Positions 36,477-47,272 are shown, counted from the first letter of the stretch. The stretch is DNA of 64,000 nt from an uncultured Alphaproteobacteria bacterium (GCA_937870685.1 CALMZX010000029.1:1-64000), one strand, 5' to 3'. Program-made: numbers and translations. Notes: generated by a model from the sequence alone, not told the origin.

Positions 36477-37340
36477 ATGGTCACCAAGAAGAAACCAGCA
36501 GCGAAATCAAAGGCAAAGCCCGCCGCCAAAGCGGCCTCCAAGCCGGTGGTCAAGGCCAAGGCGAAACCTGTCCCCAAGGCTGCCGCCAAGCCCGCGCCGA
36601 AGGCTGCTGCAAAGCCTGTCGCCAAGCCTGCGCCGAAAGCTGCTGCCAAGCCGGTCGCCGCTCCCACCAAGGCAACCGTCAAGCCATCGGTAGTCAAGCC
36701 GGTGGCAGTGAAACCTGTGTCCGCAGCACCGGCCGCCAAGCCTGTCGCCGCCGCCGCACCCGCCAAGGCTGCCGCGACACCCCAGCCCAAGAAGCAGATC
36801 TTCAAGATCGGCGAACTGGTCGTCTATCCGGCCCATGGTGTGGGCAAGATCTCCAACGTCGAGGAGCAGGAAATCGCCGGTGTGAAGCTCGAACTCTACA
36901 TCGTGGATTTCGAGAAGGAGAAGCTCCGCCTCAAGGTGCCGACCAACCGTGCCGAACAGAAGGGTATGCGTCACCTCGCCGACCGCGTGATGATCGAGAC
37001 CGCCATGAAGGTGATCCGTGGCCGCGCCCGCATCAAGCGCACCATGTGGTCGCGCCGCGCCCAGGAGTATGATGCAAAGATCAACTCTGGTGACATGATT
37101 GCCGTCGCCGAAGTGATCCGCGACCTTTACCGCTCCGAGCGCCAGCCCGAGCAGTCCTACTCCGAACGCCAGCTCTTCGAGCAGGCGCTGGCCCGTTTCG
37201 CCCGCGAACTCGCGGCGGTGCGCAAGGTCGATGAAGACCAGTGCATCAAGGAACTGGAGGACTACCTCGCACGCAACGCCAAGCGCGGCGCCGCATCAGG
37301 CGAAAAGGCCGAAGACGAAGCCTCGGAAGAAGCGGCGTAA
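36477..37340 (+). CDS. carD: CarD family transcriptional regulator with histone-H1-like N-terminal tail
   Basis: A 287-residue protein. Residues ~1-107 are made almost only of Lys, Ala, Pro and Val (repeats of KPAPKAAAKPVA), like eukaryotic H1 tails or AlgP. The CarD/TRCF-interaction domain follows from IFKIGELVVYPAHGVGKISN (residue 108 on), with the helical C-terminal region ending LEDYLARNAKRG. CarD binds RNA polymerase beta and the upstream promoter fork to stabilise open complexes. The basic tail could bind DNA. Start MVTKKKPAAK at 36477 sits behind AGGGTCAGG; an upstream ATG (36363) would add 38 unrelated residues. A terminator follows. Confidence 0.9.
   Translation: MVTKKKPAAKSKAKPAAKAASKPVVKAKAKPVPKAAAKPAPKAAAKPVAKPAPKAAAKPVAAPTKATVKPSVVKPVAVKPVSAAPAAKPVAAAAPAKAAATPQPKKQIFKIGELVVYPAHGVGKISNVEEQEIAGVKLELYIVDFEKEKLRLKVPTNRAEQKGMRHLADRVMIETAMKVIRGRARIKRTMWSRRAQEYDAKINSGDMIAVAEVIRDLYRSERQPEQSYSERQLFEQALARFARELAAVRKVDEDQCIKELEDYLARNAKRGAASGEKAEDEASEEAA
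36588..36659 (+). repeat. Two 36-base tandem units inside carD
   Basis: Units 36588-36623 and 36624-36659 each encode KPAPKAAAKPVA. They differ at 4 positions, all third codon bases, so the amino-acid repeat is being kept. Confidence 0.8.
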
Positions 37341-37360
37341 CACGCGGCATATCTGATGAA

Positions 37361-37392
37361 GGGCACCGGGCGCGAGCCAGGTGCCCTTTTTT
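37361..37392. terminator. Terminator shared by carD and the RND permease
   Basis: Stem GGGCACC / GGTGCCC, with CGGGCGCGAGCCA as loop, followed by six Ts. It lies 20 bases after carD and 4 bases before the end of the convergent RND permease gene. Confidence 0.75.
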
Positions 37393-37395
37393 GTG

Positions 37396-40300
37396 TCATT
37401 CGGCTGCCAGCTTGATCGGCTTCCCTGGCGAACGACCGTCGCTGTCCAAGGTCTCGGCACTTGCAACGGCCTTGCCCGCGCGGCCCATGATGGTATAGAC
37501 GCATGGCACGACGAACAGCGTGAGCACCGTGCCGAAGCTCATGCCACCGACGATCACCCAGCCGATCTGCATCCGGCTCTCGGCACCGGCACCTGACGCC
37601 AGCACCAGCGGAACAGCCCCCAGCACCATGGCCGCTGTCGTCATGAGGATCGGGCGCAGGCGCAGCACCGACGCTTCGGTCACGGCGTCCTGGCGGGATT
37701 GGCCCGAATCCTGCAATTTGTTGCCGAACTCCACGATGAGAATGCCGTGTTTGGTGATGAGACCGATCAACGTCACAAGTCCGATCTGTGAATAGACGTT
37801 GAGTGTGCCGCCACTCCACCACAGTGCCGCGAGCGCACCTGTCATCGATAGAGGCACGCTCAGCATGATCATCAGCGGGTCGCGGAAGCTCTCGAACTGT
37901 GCCGCCAGCACCAAATAGATGAAGGCCAGCGCCAGGAGAAATATGAAGGCAATGTTCGAGTTCGAATCGCGGAACTCGCGCGACTGTCCCGTCAGGTCAC
38001 TCACCACATTGTCAGGCAGTACCTCGCCTGCCGCAGCAGTCACGGCCGCGATGGCTTCACCCAGCGTGAATCCCGGTGCGAGATTGGCCTCGATGGTGAC
38101 GGCGCGCAACTGGTTGAAGCGCTTCAATTCACGTGGTGCCACCCCTTCGACATGGCTCACCAGGCTGGAAAGTTGCACCATCGTGCCGCCAGTCCCGCGC
38201 ACATGTATTTGCGAAAGGACGTCCGGCGACGTTCGCTCTTCCAGCGGCAGGGCCACCGTCACGTCATACTGCTCGCCATCGATTTCAAAGCGCGTGACAT
38301 TGCGCCCGCTCATGAGGGTTTCAAGGGTTCGCCCGATGACAGACACGTCAACTCCCGCATCTGCTGCACGCTCGCGGTCGATCCTGACCTCGATCTGCGG
38401 CTTGTTGAGGCGGAGGTCCGTGTCCAGGTCGGCAAATCCGCCGTTTTCCTCCAGCCGGTCCACCAGGCGTCGGGCCACCGCGTTCAGTTCCTCATAGGAT
38501 GACGAGGACTGCAACACGAACTGGAACGGTTTGCCAAATCCGCGCACGCCCAGCGACGCCGGATTGCTGGCCGAAGCCTGCACGCCCGCGATGCCGCGCA
38601 GTTTGGGGGATAACTCCTGCACGATGGCCTGCTGGCTGCGCCCGCGTTCCGACCAGTCCTGGAGCCGGCCAAAGGACAGGATGCGTGTCGCCTCTCCGGC
38701 ACCCACGATCATCAGGGCGGAACGCAGTTCCGGCACGCCGTCGAGAATGGCTTCGATGTCATCCGCATAGCGCCGCGTGTAGGCGAAGGTTGAACCCTCC
38801 GGCGCATTCGCCGAGATCATCACGGTGCCGCGGTCTTCGGTGGGTGACAACTCCGACTTGATCTCGGTGAACAGCCACCCGCCTGCTCCGGCAACGGCAA
38901 CGGCGAGCAGCAGCACAAACCAACGGCCAGCCAGCGCCACGCGCAGGACCGCACGATAGGCACGCTCAAGCCATGCCAGAACACGCTCGACGGCGCGCAT
39001 CAGCACATTGGGCCGGTCATTGTGCCTGAGCAGCTTGGAGCACATCATGGGTGTGAGCGTGAGCGCCACGAAGCCTGACACAACGACCGCGCCGGCCAAT
39101 GTGACCGCGAATACGAGGAACAGCCGCCCGGTGCGTCCGGGCGTGAAGGCAATCGGCGCATAGACGGCCGCCAGCGTCAGCGTCATCGCCACAATGGCAA
39201 AGCCGATCTCGCGCGCCCCTTTCAGCGCCGCCTCGAATGGCTTCATGCCGTCCTCGATGTGGCGGTAGATGTTCTCGAGCATGACGATGGCGTCATCGAC
39301 AACCAGGCCGATGGCGAGCACGAAAGCCAGCAGCGTGAGCGTGTTCACCGACAGGCCCGCCACATGCATGAGCGCAAATGCCGCCACCAGCGAGACAGGA
39401 ATTGTGACCACGGGGATGATCGCCGCGCGGAAGGAATGCAGGAAGACAAGGATGATCAGCGTCACCAGCACCACGGCCTCGAGGATCGTGGCGAAGACGT
39501 TGCGGATGGACCGGTCGATGAACACAGTGGAATCAAAACCGACTTCCACCGTCGTGCCGTCCGGCAGTGACTGGTTGATGCGCGGCAGCACCGCGTTCAC
39601 GGCCTTTGCCACATCAAGCGGGTTCGCCACCGCCTGCTTGATGATGCCGATGGAGATGGAGGTGTTGCCTTCGTATCGGCTTTCGCGGCGGACATCTGCG
39701 GACGAGAGTTCCACCCGCGCCACATCGCCCAGTGTCACCTGAAGGCCGCCTGCGTTCTTCAGCTTGATCTGGCGGAAGTCCTCGGGCGTGCCGAGCGAGG
39801 TGCGCGAGAGAACGGTGAACTCGCGCTCGGTTCCCTCGATTCGTCCTGCCGGGATTTCCGCGTTCTGGGACCGTATGGCAGTCTCGATGTCCTGCACCGT
39901 AAGGCCGAGTCCGGCGAGCGACTGGTGATCGATCCAGATGCGCATGGCATATCGCCGTTCGCCGTTGATGCTCACATCGGCCACACCGTCGAGGTTCTTG
40001 AAGCGGTCGGCGATGAAGCGGTCCACATAGTCGGTGAGAGCCAGTGCATCCATGCCAGCCGATCGCACAATGAGGAAGATGATGGGCTGCGCGTCGGCTT
40101 CAACCTTCGAGATCACGGGCTCGGAAATGTCATCCGGCAGCGAGCGCCGCACCCGGCTGACCCGGTCGCGCACATCGCTGGTGGCGCTGTCGATGGCGAC
40201 ACCCGACCGGAAGCGGATGGTGATGCGGCTGCTCTCCGATCGCGAGGAGGACTCGATGGTATCGATGCCTTCAATGCCGGCGAGAGAACCTTCCAGCACC

Positions 40301-40494
40301 TGGGTGACCTGGCTCTCGATGATTTCCGCCGAGGCGCCCGAATAGTTCGTCTGCACCGTGACCTGTGGCTCGTCGATGTTCGGGTATTCGCGGATGGTGA
40401 GGCGGCTGAAGGCCATCAGGCCGACAAGCACGAGGATGAGGCTGAGCACCGTGGCGAATACCGGTCGGCGGATGCAGAATTCGGGCAATGTCAT
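37396..40494 (-). CDS. RND-family efflux permease (AcrB/MexB-like)
   Basis: A 1032-residue inner-membrane pump subunit of the hydrophobe/amphiphile efflux (HAE1) type. It starts with TLPEFCIRRPVFATVLSLIL, has the twelve-segment layout with two large periplasmic loops, and carries the proton-relay region GLVVDDAIVMLENIYRH in segment 4. Length equals other AcrB-like pumps. It is transcribed 6 bases after the periplasmic adaptor gene, so the two form one unit. No TolC-like outer-membrane gene and no regulator is adjacent. Substrates unknown; expelled compounds are probably hydrophobic or amphiphilic. Confidence 0.93.
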   Translation of the reverse strand: MTLPEFCIRRPVFATVLSLILVLVGLMAFSRLTIREYPNIDEPQVTVQTNYSGASAEIIESQVTQVLEGSLAGIEGIDTIESSSRSESSRITIRFRSGVAIDSATSDVRDRVSRVRRSLPDDISEPVISKVEADAQPIIFLIVRSAGMDALALTDYVDRFIADRFKNLDGVADVSINGERRYAMRIWIDHQSLAGLGLTVQDIETAIRSQNAEIPAGRIEGTEREFTVLSRTSLGTPEDFRQIKLKNAGGLQVTLGDVARVELSSADVRRESRYEGNTSISIGIIKQAVANPLDVAKAVNAVLPRINQSLPDGTTVEVGFDSTVFIDRSIRNVFATILEAVVLVTLIILVFLHSFRAAIIPVVTIPVSLVAAFALMHVAGLSVNTLTLLAFVLAIGLVVDDAIVMLENIYRHIEDGMKPFEAALKGAREIGFAIVAMTLTLAAVYAPIAFTPGRTGRLFLVFAVTLAGAVVVSGFVALTLTPMMCSKLLRHNDRPNVLMRAVERVLAWLERAYRAVLRVALAGRWFVLLLAVAVAGAGGWLFTEIKSELSPTEDRGTVMISANAPEGSTFAYTRRYADDIEAILDGVPELRSALMIVGAGEATRILSFGRLQDWSERGRSQQAIVQELSPKLRGIAGVQASASNPASLGVRGFGKPFQFVLQSSSSYEELNAVARRLVDRLEENGGFADLDTDLRLNKPQIEVRIDRERAADAGVDVSVIGRTLETLMSGRNVTRFEIDGEQYDVTVALPLEERTSPDVLSQIHVRGTGGTMVQLSSLVSHVEGVAPRELKRFNQLRAVTIEANLAPGFTLGEAIAAVTAAAGEVLPDNVVSDLTGQSREFRDSNSNIAFIFLLALAFIYLVLAAQFESFRDPLMIMLSVPLSMTGALAALWWSGGTLNVYSQIGLVTLIGLITKHGILIVEFGNKLQDSGQSRQDAVTEASVLRLRPILMTTAAMVLGAVPLVLASGAGAESRMQIGWVIVGGMSFGTVLTLFVVPCVYTIMGRAGKAVASAETLDSDGRSPGKPIKLAAE

Positions 40495-40500
40495 CGGCGC

Positions 40501-41643
40501 TCACTCCGTTGCGGTTGCAGGTGATGCCTTGACAGGTGATCCGTCGGAAAGGCGCGCCGCCCCGGCGGAGACAACCCGCGTGCCCGCTTCCAGCCCACTG
40601 CGCACCTCGACCCTGCCGTCCCGGCGCTGGCCTGTCGTCACCACAAGGCGTTTGGCCTTGCCGTCCACGACGGTGAAGATGACGCTGTCCCGGCCCTGCG
40701 GAATGATTGCAGCCTCCGTCACGGTCACCGACGACCGCGACTGGCCCAGGATGGTGGCGCGCACCAGCATGCCCGGCCGCAGGGCAAGGGCGGCATTTTC
40801 CAACGTGGCCTGCATCTGGAGTGCACGGCCGTTCACATCGATCACCGGGTTGATCGCCGCGACAGTGGCATCAAAGGATCGACCCGGAACGGCGTCTGCT
40901 GTCAGGCTCACCTTCTGGCCGACGGAAAGCGCGGTGAAATAGCGCTCCGGCACGCTGAGGCTGACCTTGAGTGTGGTCATCTTGTTGAGGGCCACCAGCG
41001 CCATGCCGGCCGTGACATAGGCGCCGACCGAGACCTGGCGGAAACCGAGGTGGCCATCGAAGGGCGCGCGCACCACGAGGCGGTTCTGCCGCTCCTTCGC
41101 GAGATCCATGGCGGTGCGGGCAAGGTCAAGTTCCGCCGCCGCCTGGTCCACGTTGCTCTGCGCCACGTTGCGCGAGCGCGCCAGAGTCTGGTTGCGGCGG
41201 AAATTCGTTTCGGCGAGCGCGAGCCTCGCTTCCGCTTCTTTCACTTCGGCATCGACCAGGGCGCCATCGAGGCGGAACAGCGCATCACCCGCCTTGACCG
41301 CAGCGCCGTCCACGGCAGCCACGGCCACAATCCGGCCCGGCGTGTCGGCCGCCACCGTGACCGACTCCTGCGCCACAAGGCTTCCGATCACCGCGATGCT
41401 GTCTGTGAAGGATTCGGTTTTCGCTGCCGACACTTCAACGGGGACTGGCGCCCTGCCACCGCTTGCGCCCTGTGGCTTGGCGGCCTGCTGAACCGCGGGC
41501 GTGGCCGGCGCGCCGGACAGGATGGCATGCAGCCGCGCATAGAGGCCTGGCCACTGTCCCGTGGCCTGCAAAGCGGCTGCGGCAGCTGCCAGCATGATGA
41601 TCAAGCCCAGGATCAGGCCCGGAAACAGATGTCGCTTGCGCAT
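40501..41643 (-). CDS. RND efflux periplasmic adaptor (HlyD/AcrA family)
   Basis: A 380-residue membrane-fusion protein. The N-terminal membrane anchor is LILGLIIMLAAAAAALQATG. Conserved adaptor sequences include ESVTVAADTPGRIVAV, the lipoyl-type GDALFRLDGALV, the hairpin coiled coil from AEARLALAETNFRRN on, and VVRAPFDGHLGFRQV. ATG at 41643 is preferred; an upstream extension of 33 residues has no anchor character. It links the permease to an outer-membrane channel encoded elsewhere. Confidence 0.92.
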   Translation of the reverse strand: MRKRHLFPGLILGLIIMLAAAAAALQATGQWPGLYARLHAILSGAPATPAVQQAAKPQGASGGRAPVPVEVSAAKTESFTDSIAVIGSLVAQESVTVAADTPGRIVAVAAVDGAAVKAGDALFRLDGALVDAEVKEAEARLALAETNFRRNQTLARSRNVAQSNVDQAAAELDLARTAMDLAKERQNRLVVRAPFDGHLGFRQVSVGAYVTAGMALVALNKMTTLKVSLSVPERYFTALSVGQKVSLTADAVPGRSFDATVAAINPVIDVNGRALQMQATLENAALALRPGMLVRATILGQSRSSVTVTEAAIIPQGRDSVIFTVVDGKAKRLVVTTGQRRDGRVEVRSGLEAGTRVVSAGAARLSDGSPVKASPATATE

Positions 41644-41789
41644 GTGGGTTCCTCTGCAACCGGGTGAAGACGGATCAGCAGGCCTGATTCCGTCGCGCGT
41701 GTCAGGCATTTTCGCCGCACGGGACGGGAATGCAAATGACAATCGGGTAACTTGGTTCCGGTTCAGGCCAGCCTTGCGTGCCCTGCAAT

Positions 41790-42488
41790 TCAGCGGCCGT
41801 CGGCGGAAAAGTGCTGGTAGTCCTTGGAGCTGCGCCAGTCACCGCCCCAGCCCCAGCCCCTGGATTTGAAGGCGCGGGTGATGGCGCTGCCGGGCAGGAT
41901 GAGGCCCGGCTGGTCGGCAACCTTGCCGCGCTCCTCCGCCGTGTCCCAGGCCTCGCCCCCCTTGGGCGAGGTGCCCCTGCGGGAGACGAACGGGTTGACC
42001 AGCGGATTGATGTCGATGGCCAGTCCGCGGGCGTGCGACGACAGCCGCGCCGAACCGCTCACCCGCCGACAGTTGTAGCCGGAGGTGTTGTTGGCCGCCA
42101 TCGATGCATCATCATCGCCGTTGAAGGCATCAATCAGGTCCATGCGCGCGATGGCGAAACTCTTGTCCGTGAACAGCTGCACGAACACATTCCGCACATC
42201 CCGCGCCACGCGCCGGTGCACGATCAGCTGCCCCTGCTTCACCGCACCGGAGAAATCCCGGAAGGGCAGGCTGAGAAGCCGCAAGTCCCGCCGCTGCGCG
42301 CACCCCTTGATGCGCGGATTGAAGGACTTGTCCTGCATGCCCGCCCACACCGCATCCGGGATGGCAGAGATCGTCCCTGAGTTCGCATCTTCCTGCGCCG
42401 ATGCACAGGGAACCGCCAGGGCAGAGACGGCCACCGCGAAAAAACTCAGTGCACGGACAAAAAAACGAATCGTCGCGCCAATTGCCAC
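41790..42488 (-). CDS. M15-type D-alanyl-D-alanine carboxypeptidase-like protein
   Basis: A 232-residue exported protein of the VanY/M15 peptidase group. It has a signal peptide (FFVRALSFFAVAVSALAVPC...ASAQ), then zinc-ligand regions SSHARGLAIDINPLVNPF (His and Asp) and a terminal His in YQHFS. The start is inferred as GTG at 42488 because the signal peptide follows directly, and the longer ATG-containing frames run into the divergent RTX gene region. Trims or turns over peptidoglycan, presumably in the periplasm. The usual bulge GWGWGGDW is present near the C-terminus. Confidence 0.78.
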   Translation of the reverse strand: MAIGATIRFFVRALSFFAVAVSALAVPCASAQEDANSGTISAIPDAVWAGMQDKSFNPRIKGCAQRRDLRLLSLPFRDFSGAVKQGQLIVHRRVARDVRNVFVQLFTDKSFAIARMDLIDAFNGDDDASMAANNTSGYNCRRVSGSARLSSHARGLAIDINPLVNPFVSRRGTSPKGGEAWDTAEERGKVADQPGLILPGSAITRAFKSRGWGWGGDWRSSKDYQHFSADGR

Positions 42489-42630
42489 GCAGACGGATAC
42501 AGTTTGACCCTGCCGTCCGCGGCCCCGCGACAATTTGCGCCGACTCCGCGCCTGCTTTGTCAGCCAGTCATCAGCATCACCTCCATAGTCATGGCACGGG
42601 ACACGGCAGCAATTTATCCCGGAGTGCATC

Positions 42631-43473
42631 ATGGCAAACATCCAATACTTCCCTGGCAACGCGACAGTCGCGCTGCCCCAATCCACCTTCGACATCACGG
42701 CCATCACAGCAAAGCGCGTGGGACCCTATCTGAACTATTACTCCGCCAATACTGATGGCACCATGTTCGTCATCCACACCACGGCCTCGCTTGATGCCTC
42801 GGGTGCCATCGTCCAGAATATCGTGGGGTGGGATCACTTCATTGGCTCCGATCTCCTGCAATCGGCAACCGTGAACCTTCCCGCGAAGCCGTTCCTCGAC
42901 AACCTCTACAGCCGCGCGCCCAACAGCCTCAAGGCGTTCAACTACCTGATGGGTGGCAACGACGTGATGACCGGTTCCGATGTGGCTGACCGCATGACGG
43001 GCCTCAACGGAAACGACATGATGTCGGGCGGTACCGGAAACGATGTGATGCGCGGCGGCAACGGCAATGACACGCTGGATGGTGGCAGTGGCAACGACAA
43101 CATCTTCGGCGACGCAGGTGATGACCAACTGTTCGGTGGACTGGGCAAGGACAGGTTGACGGGTGGTGCGGGCGCTGACCAGTTCCACTTCGATGGCCTG
43201 AACCAGGGCGCTGATACGGTGATCGATTTCACCCACGGCACCGATCATCTTGTGATGTCGGCCACAGGCCTTGCCCTGAACGGACCGCTGGTGGATGGAG
43301 TCAACATGATCGCCGGCACCTCGGCCCTGTTGGCGGAAGCATCTTTCATCTATGATGCTGTAACCGGCAAACTTTCTTATGACGACGATGGCACGGGTGC
43401 CGCTGCGGCACAGGTGATTGCAACCCTCAACAACCACAGCGCACTGGACGCCGGCGACATCCTGATCGCCTAG
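42631..43473 (+). CDS. RTX-repeat calcium-binding protein
   Basis: A 280-residue protein. Residues 1-100 form a non-repeat domain without signal peptide. From about 107 to 180 there are RTX nonapeptides of the form GGxGNDxxx (SGGTGNDVM, RGGNGNDTL, DGGSGNDNI, FGGLGKDRL, TGGAGADQF) that bind calcium. The ending (VIDFTHGTDHL onwards) is of the type that type I secretion systems recognise. No type I ABC exporter, HlyD partner of that kind or outer-membrane channel is adjacent. The N-terminal part resembles no enzyme I know. Likely secreted surface or matrix protein. Confidence 0.85.
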   Translation: MANIQYFPGNATVALPQSTFDITAITAKRVGPYLNYYSANTDGTMFVIHTTASLDASGAIVQNIVGWDHFIGSDLLQSATVNLPAKPFLDNLYSRAPNSLKAFNYLMGGNDVMTGSDVADRMTGLNGNDMMSGGTGNDVMRGGNGNDTLDGGSGNDNIFGDAGDDQLFGGLGKDRLTGGAGADQFHFDGLNQGADTVIDFTHGTDHLVMSATGLALNGPLVDGVNMIAGTSALLAEASFIYDAVTGKLSYDDDGTGAAAAQVIATLNNHSALDAGDILIA

Positions 43474-43671
43474 ACGATATGCGGCGGCCCGCCCGCCCGC
43501 AGACGAACCGCAAGGCATCAGGGACAAACCCGCGAACCGAACGCTGGTTTGTCCCGGGTTGCCCGTTCGCAGGGCCACGTCCGGTGCCGTACCCTCTGCG
43601 GCCAGGCACATTCGCGGTGCGCCACAATTAACCATATGAAATTCATGGTGAATCTTTCCTGGCCGCGCCCC

Positions 43672-43700
43672 CTTGACTCAGTGCCGTGCCGCTCCTATCT
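43672..43700 (+). promoter_or_regulatory. RpoH-type heat-shock promoter of groESL
   Basis: CTTG at 43672, 18 bases, then CCTATCT at 43694. This fits the alphaproteobacterial RpoH pattern CTTG-N17/18-CYTATNT. It lies 14 bases upstream of the CIRCE element. Confidence 0.65.
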
Positions 43701-43713
43701 CCCCGTCCAGCTG

Positions 43714-43740
43714 TTGGCACTCTCCATGGGTGAGTGCTAA
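43714..43740 (+). promoter_or_regulatory. CIRCE operator for HrcA
   Basis: Inverted repeat TTGGCACTC, 9-base spacer, GAGTGCTAA. It differs from consensus TTAGCACTC-N9-GAGTGCTAA only at one base of the left arm. It lies 71 bases before groES. HrcA repression of groESL is well known in this class. Confidence 0.95.
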
Positions 43741-43810
43741 CAGAAGCGGGTGCGGGCCGTGACGGTCTGCCCGGTTTCAGAACGAAAACAATATTTTAGG
43801 AGCGTTTCGC

Positions 43811-44101
43811 ATGAAGTTCCGTCCTTTGCACGACCGCGTTGTCGTGAAGCGGGTTGAAGAAGACACCAAGACCAAGGGTGGCATCATCATTCCGGACACG
43901 GCCCAGGAAAAGCCGATGCAGGGCAAGATCATCGCCGTGGGCCCGGGCGGCCGCGACGAGAGCGGCAAGCTCATCCCCATCGACCTCAAGAAGGGCGACG
44001 TCGTCCTCTTCGGCAAGTGGTCCGGCACGGAAATCAAGATCGACGGCGAAGAGCTGCTGATCATGAAGGAATCCGACGTCATGGGCGTGATGGAGAAGTG
44101 A
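43811..44101 (+). CDS. groES: Co-chaperonin GroES
   Basis: A 96-residue GroES, starting [18 protein letters not shown], with the mobile loop region [19 protein letters not shown] that docks on GroEL. The start follows a TAGGAG ribosome site. Controlled by CIRCE and an RpoH-type promoter. First gene of groESL; the gap to groEL is 152 bases and holds three hairpins. Confidence 0.98.
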   Translation: MKFRPLHDRVVVKRVEEDTKTKGGIIIPDTAQEKPMQGKIIAVGPGGRDESGKLIPIDLKKGDVVLFGKWSGTEIKIDGEELLIMKESDVMGVMEK

Positions 44102-44117
44102 CGCCATTGCTTCTGGC

Positions 44118-44184
44118 GTCATCCCCGCGAAGGCGGGGATCCATGCTGAAGCATGGTGGACCCTCCGCCTGCGCGGAGGGTGAC
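44118..44184. repeat. Triple-hairpin palindromic element between groES and groEL
   Basis: Framed by GTCAT and TGAC, with three successive hairpins: ATCCCCGC-GAAG-GCGGGGAT (44121-44140), CCATGC-TGAA-GCATGG (44141-44156) and CCCTCCGC-CTGC-GCGGAGGG (44161-44180). The loops are all four bases. Related to the other GTCAT elements of the window. Sits in the middle of an operon transcript. Confidence 0.75.
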
Positions 44185-44229
44185 GGACGAGGGGAAGCGG
44201 CTCACCAATCCACACTCCAATCAATTTAA

Positions 44230-45897
<1,668 letters not shown>

Positions 45898-45924
45898 GAA
45901 GTCCAACCACCCCCACGAATGCAG

Positions 45925-45951
45925 AACCCCGGGAGAGATCCCGGGGTTTTA
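45925..45951 (+). terminator. Terminator of groESL
   Basis: Stem AACCCCGGG / CCCGGGGTT with a 6-base loop, followed by TTTT, 28 bases after the groEL stop. Confidence 0.85.
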
Positions 45952-45991
45952 CTTTTTCCGGCGAGGCAGCGGAATCAGCTATCATTCCACC

Positions 45992-47272
45992 ATGACCCAG
46001 CACGCCGATCCGCAGATCATCTGCCCCAATTGCAAGTCCGAAGTGAAGCTCACGGAATCCCTTGCCGCTCCGCTGCTTGCCGCCACCCGCGCCGACTACG
46101 AGAAGCGCATGCAGGTGCAGTCTGACGCGCTGGCCAGGGACAGGGCCGAACTTCAACTCCAGCAATCGAAACTCGCCCATGCCCAGGCCCATGTGGACGA
46201 GCAGGTGGCGGCGCGGCTGGAGGAGCAGAAGCTGGCGCTGGTGGCCATGGAGCAGAAGCGCATCCGCTCGACGCTCGACTTCGAAATGAAGCAGCAGGCG
46301 GATGCCATGGCGGAACTGCGGGGCCTTCTGCAGCAGCGCGAGCAGAAGCTTGCCGAAGCCCAGAAGCAGCAGGCGGCATTCATGGCGAAGGAGCGTGCCC
46401 TGGAAGACCAGAAGCGCGAACTGGAACTGACCATCGCCACCCGTGTGGAGGCCGACAGTGCCGCGATCCGCGCCAAGGCCCAGGCCGAGGCCGAACAGGC
46501 CATGCGCCTCAAGGTGTCCGAGAAGGAAGAAACCATCGCCGGCATGCAGCGCCAGATCGAGGAGTTGAAACGCCGCGCCGAACAGGGCTCGCAGCAGTTG
46601 CAGGGCGAAGTTCTGGAACTGGACTTCGAGCAGCAACTGCAGCAGCGCTTTCCGCTGGACCGCATTGAACCCGTGCCCAAGGGCGAGATCGGCGCCGACC
46701 TGGTGCAGCACGTGCTGTCCTCATCCGGCCAGCAGGCGGGTGTGATCGTCTGGGAATTGAAGCGGGCGAAAAACTGGAGCGACGGCTGGCTGGCCAAGCT
46801 GCGCGACGACCAGCGCAACCTGCCCGCCGACGTGGCCGTGCTGGTGACATCTGCCCTGCCCAAGGGCGTGGAGCGGCTCGACGTGGTGGAGACGGTGCAT
46901 GTCGTGCATCCGCGCGAGGCGCTGGCGCTGGCCACGATCCTACGCGCCAGCCTGCTCGATCTTGCGCGCGTCAAGCAGCAGCAGGTGGGGCAGGCGGGCA
47001 AGATGGAACAGATGTATGACTATCTCACCGGTCCGCACTTCAAGCACCGCGTGGACGCCATCATCGAGAATTTCCGCAGCCAGCAGAAGGAACTCGAAAA
47101 GGAGAAGTCCTTCATGCTCAGGCAATGGGCCAAGCGCGAGAAGAACCTCTTCAACGTGCTGGAGGCAACCTCGGGCATGTATGGCGACATGCAGGGCATC
47201 GCCGGCAGCGGCATGCCCGCCATCGCGGCCCTCGAACACATGACCGATACTGACGACGATCCTCTGCCCTGA
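45992..47272 (+). CDS. DUF2130 protein: zinc ribbon, coiled coil, nuclease-like core
   Basis: A 426-residue protein of the DUF2130 family. Residues 10-16 carry a zinc-ribbon half CPNCKSE. A long coiled coil (about 45-205) is rich in Gln, Glu and Arg. The C-terminal core contains QGEVLELDFEQQL, GADLVQHVL and GVIVWELKRAKNW, a PD-(D/E)XK-like arrangement (Glu, Asp, then ExK). Nuclease activity is an inference from that arrangement; the biological role is unknown. No partner genes; transcribed alone after the groESL terminator. Confidence 0.85.
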   Translation: MTQHADPQIICPNCKSEVKLTESLAAPLLAATRADYEKRMQVQSDALARDRAELQLQQSKLAHAQAHVDEQVAARLEEQKLALVAMEQKRIRSTLDFEMKQQADAMAELRGLLQQREQKLAEAQKQQAAFMAKERALEDQKRELELTIATRVEADSAAIRAKAQAEAEQAMRLKVSEKEETIAGMQRQIEELKRRAEQGSQQLQGEVLELDFEQQLQQRFPLDRIEPVPKGEIGADLVQHVLSSSGQQAGVIVWELKRAKNWSDGWLAKLRDDQRNLPADVAVLVTSALPKGVERLDVVETVHVVHPREALALATILRASLLDLARVKQQQVGQAGKMEQMYDYLTGPHFKHRVDAIIENFRSQQKELEKEKSFMLRQWAKREKNLFNVLEATSGMYGDMQGIAGSGMPAIAALEHMTDTDDDPLP

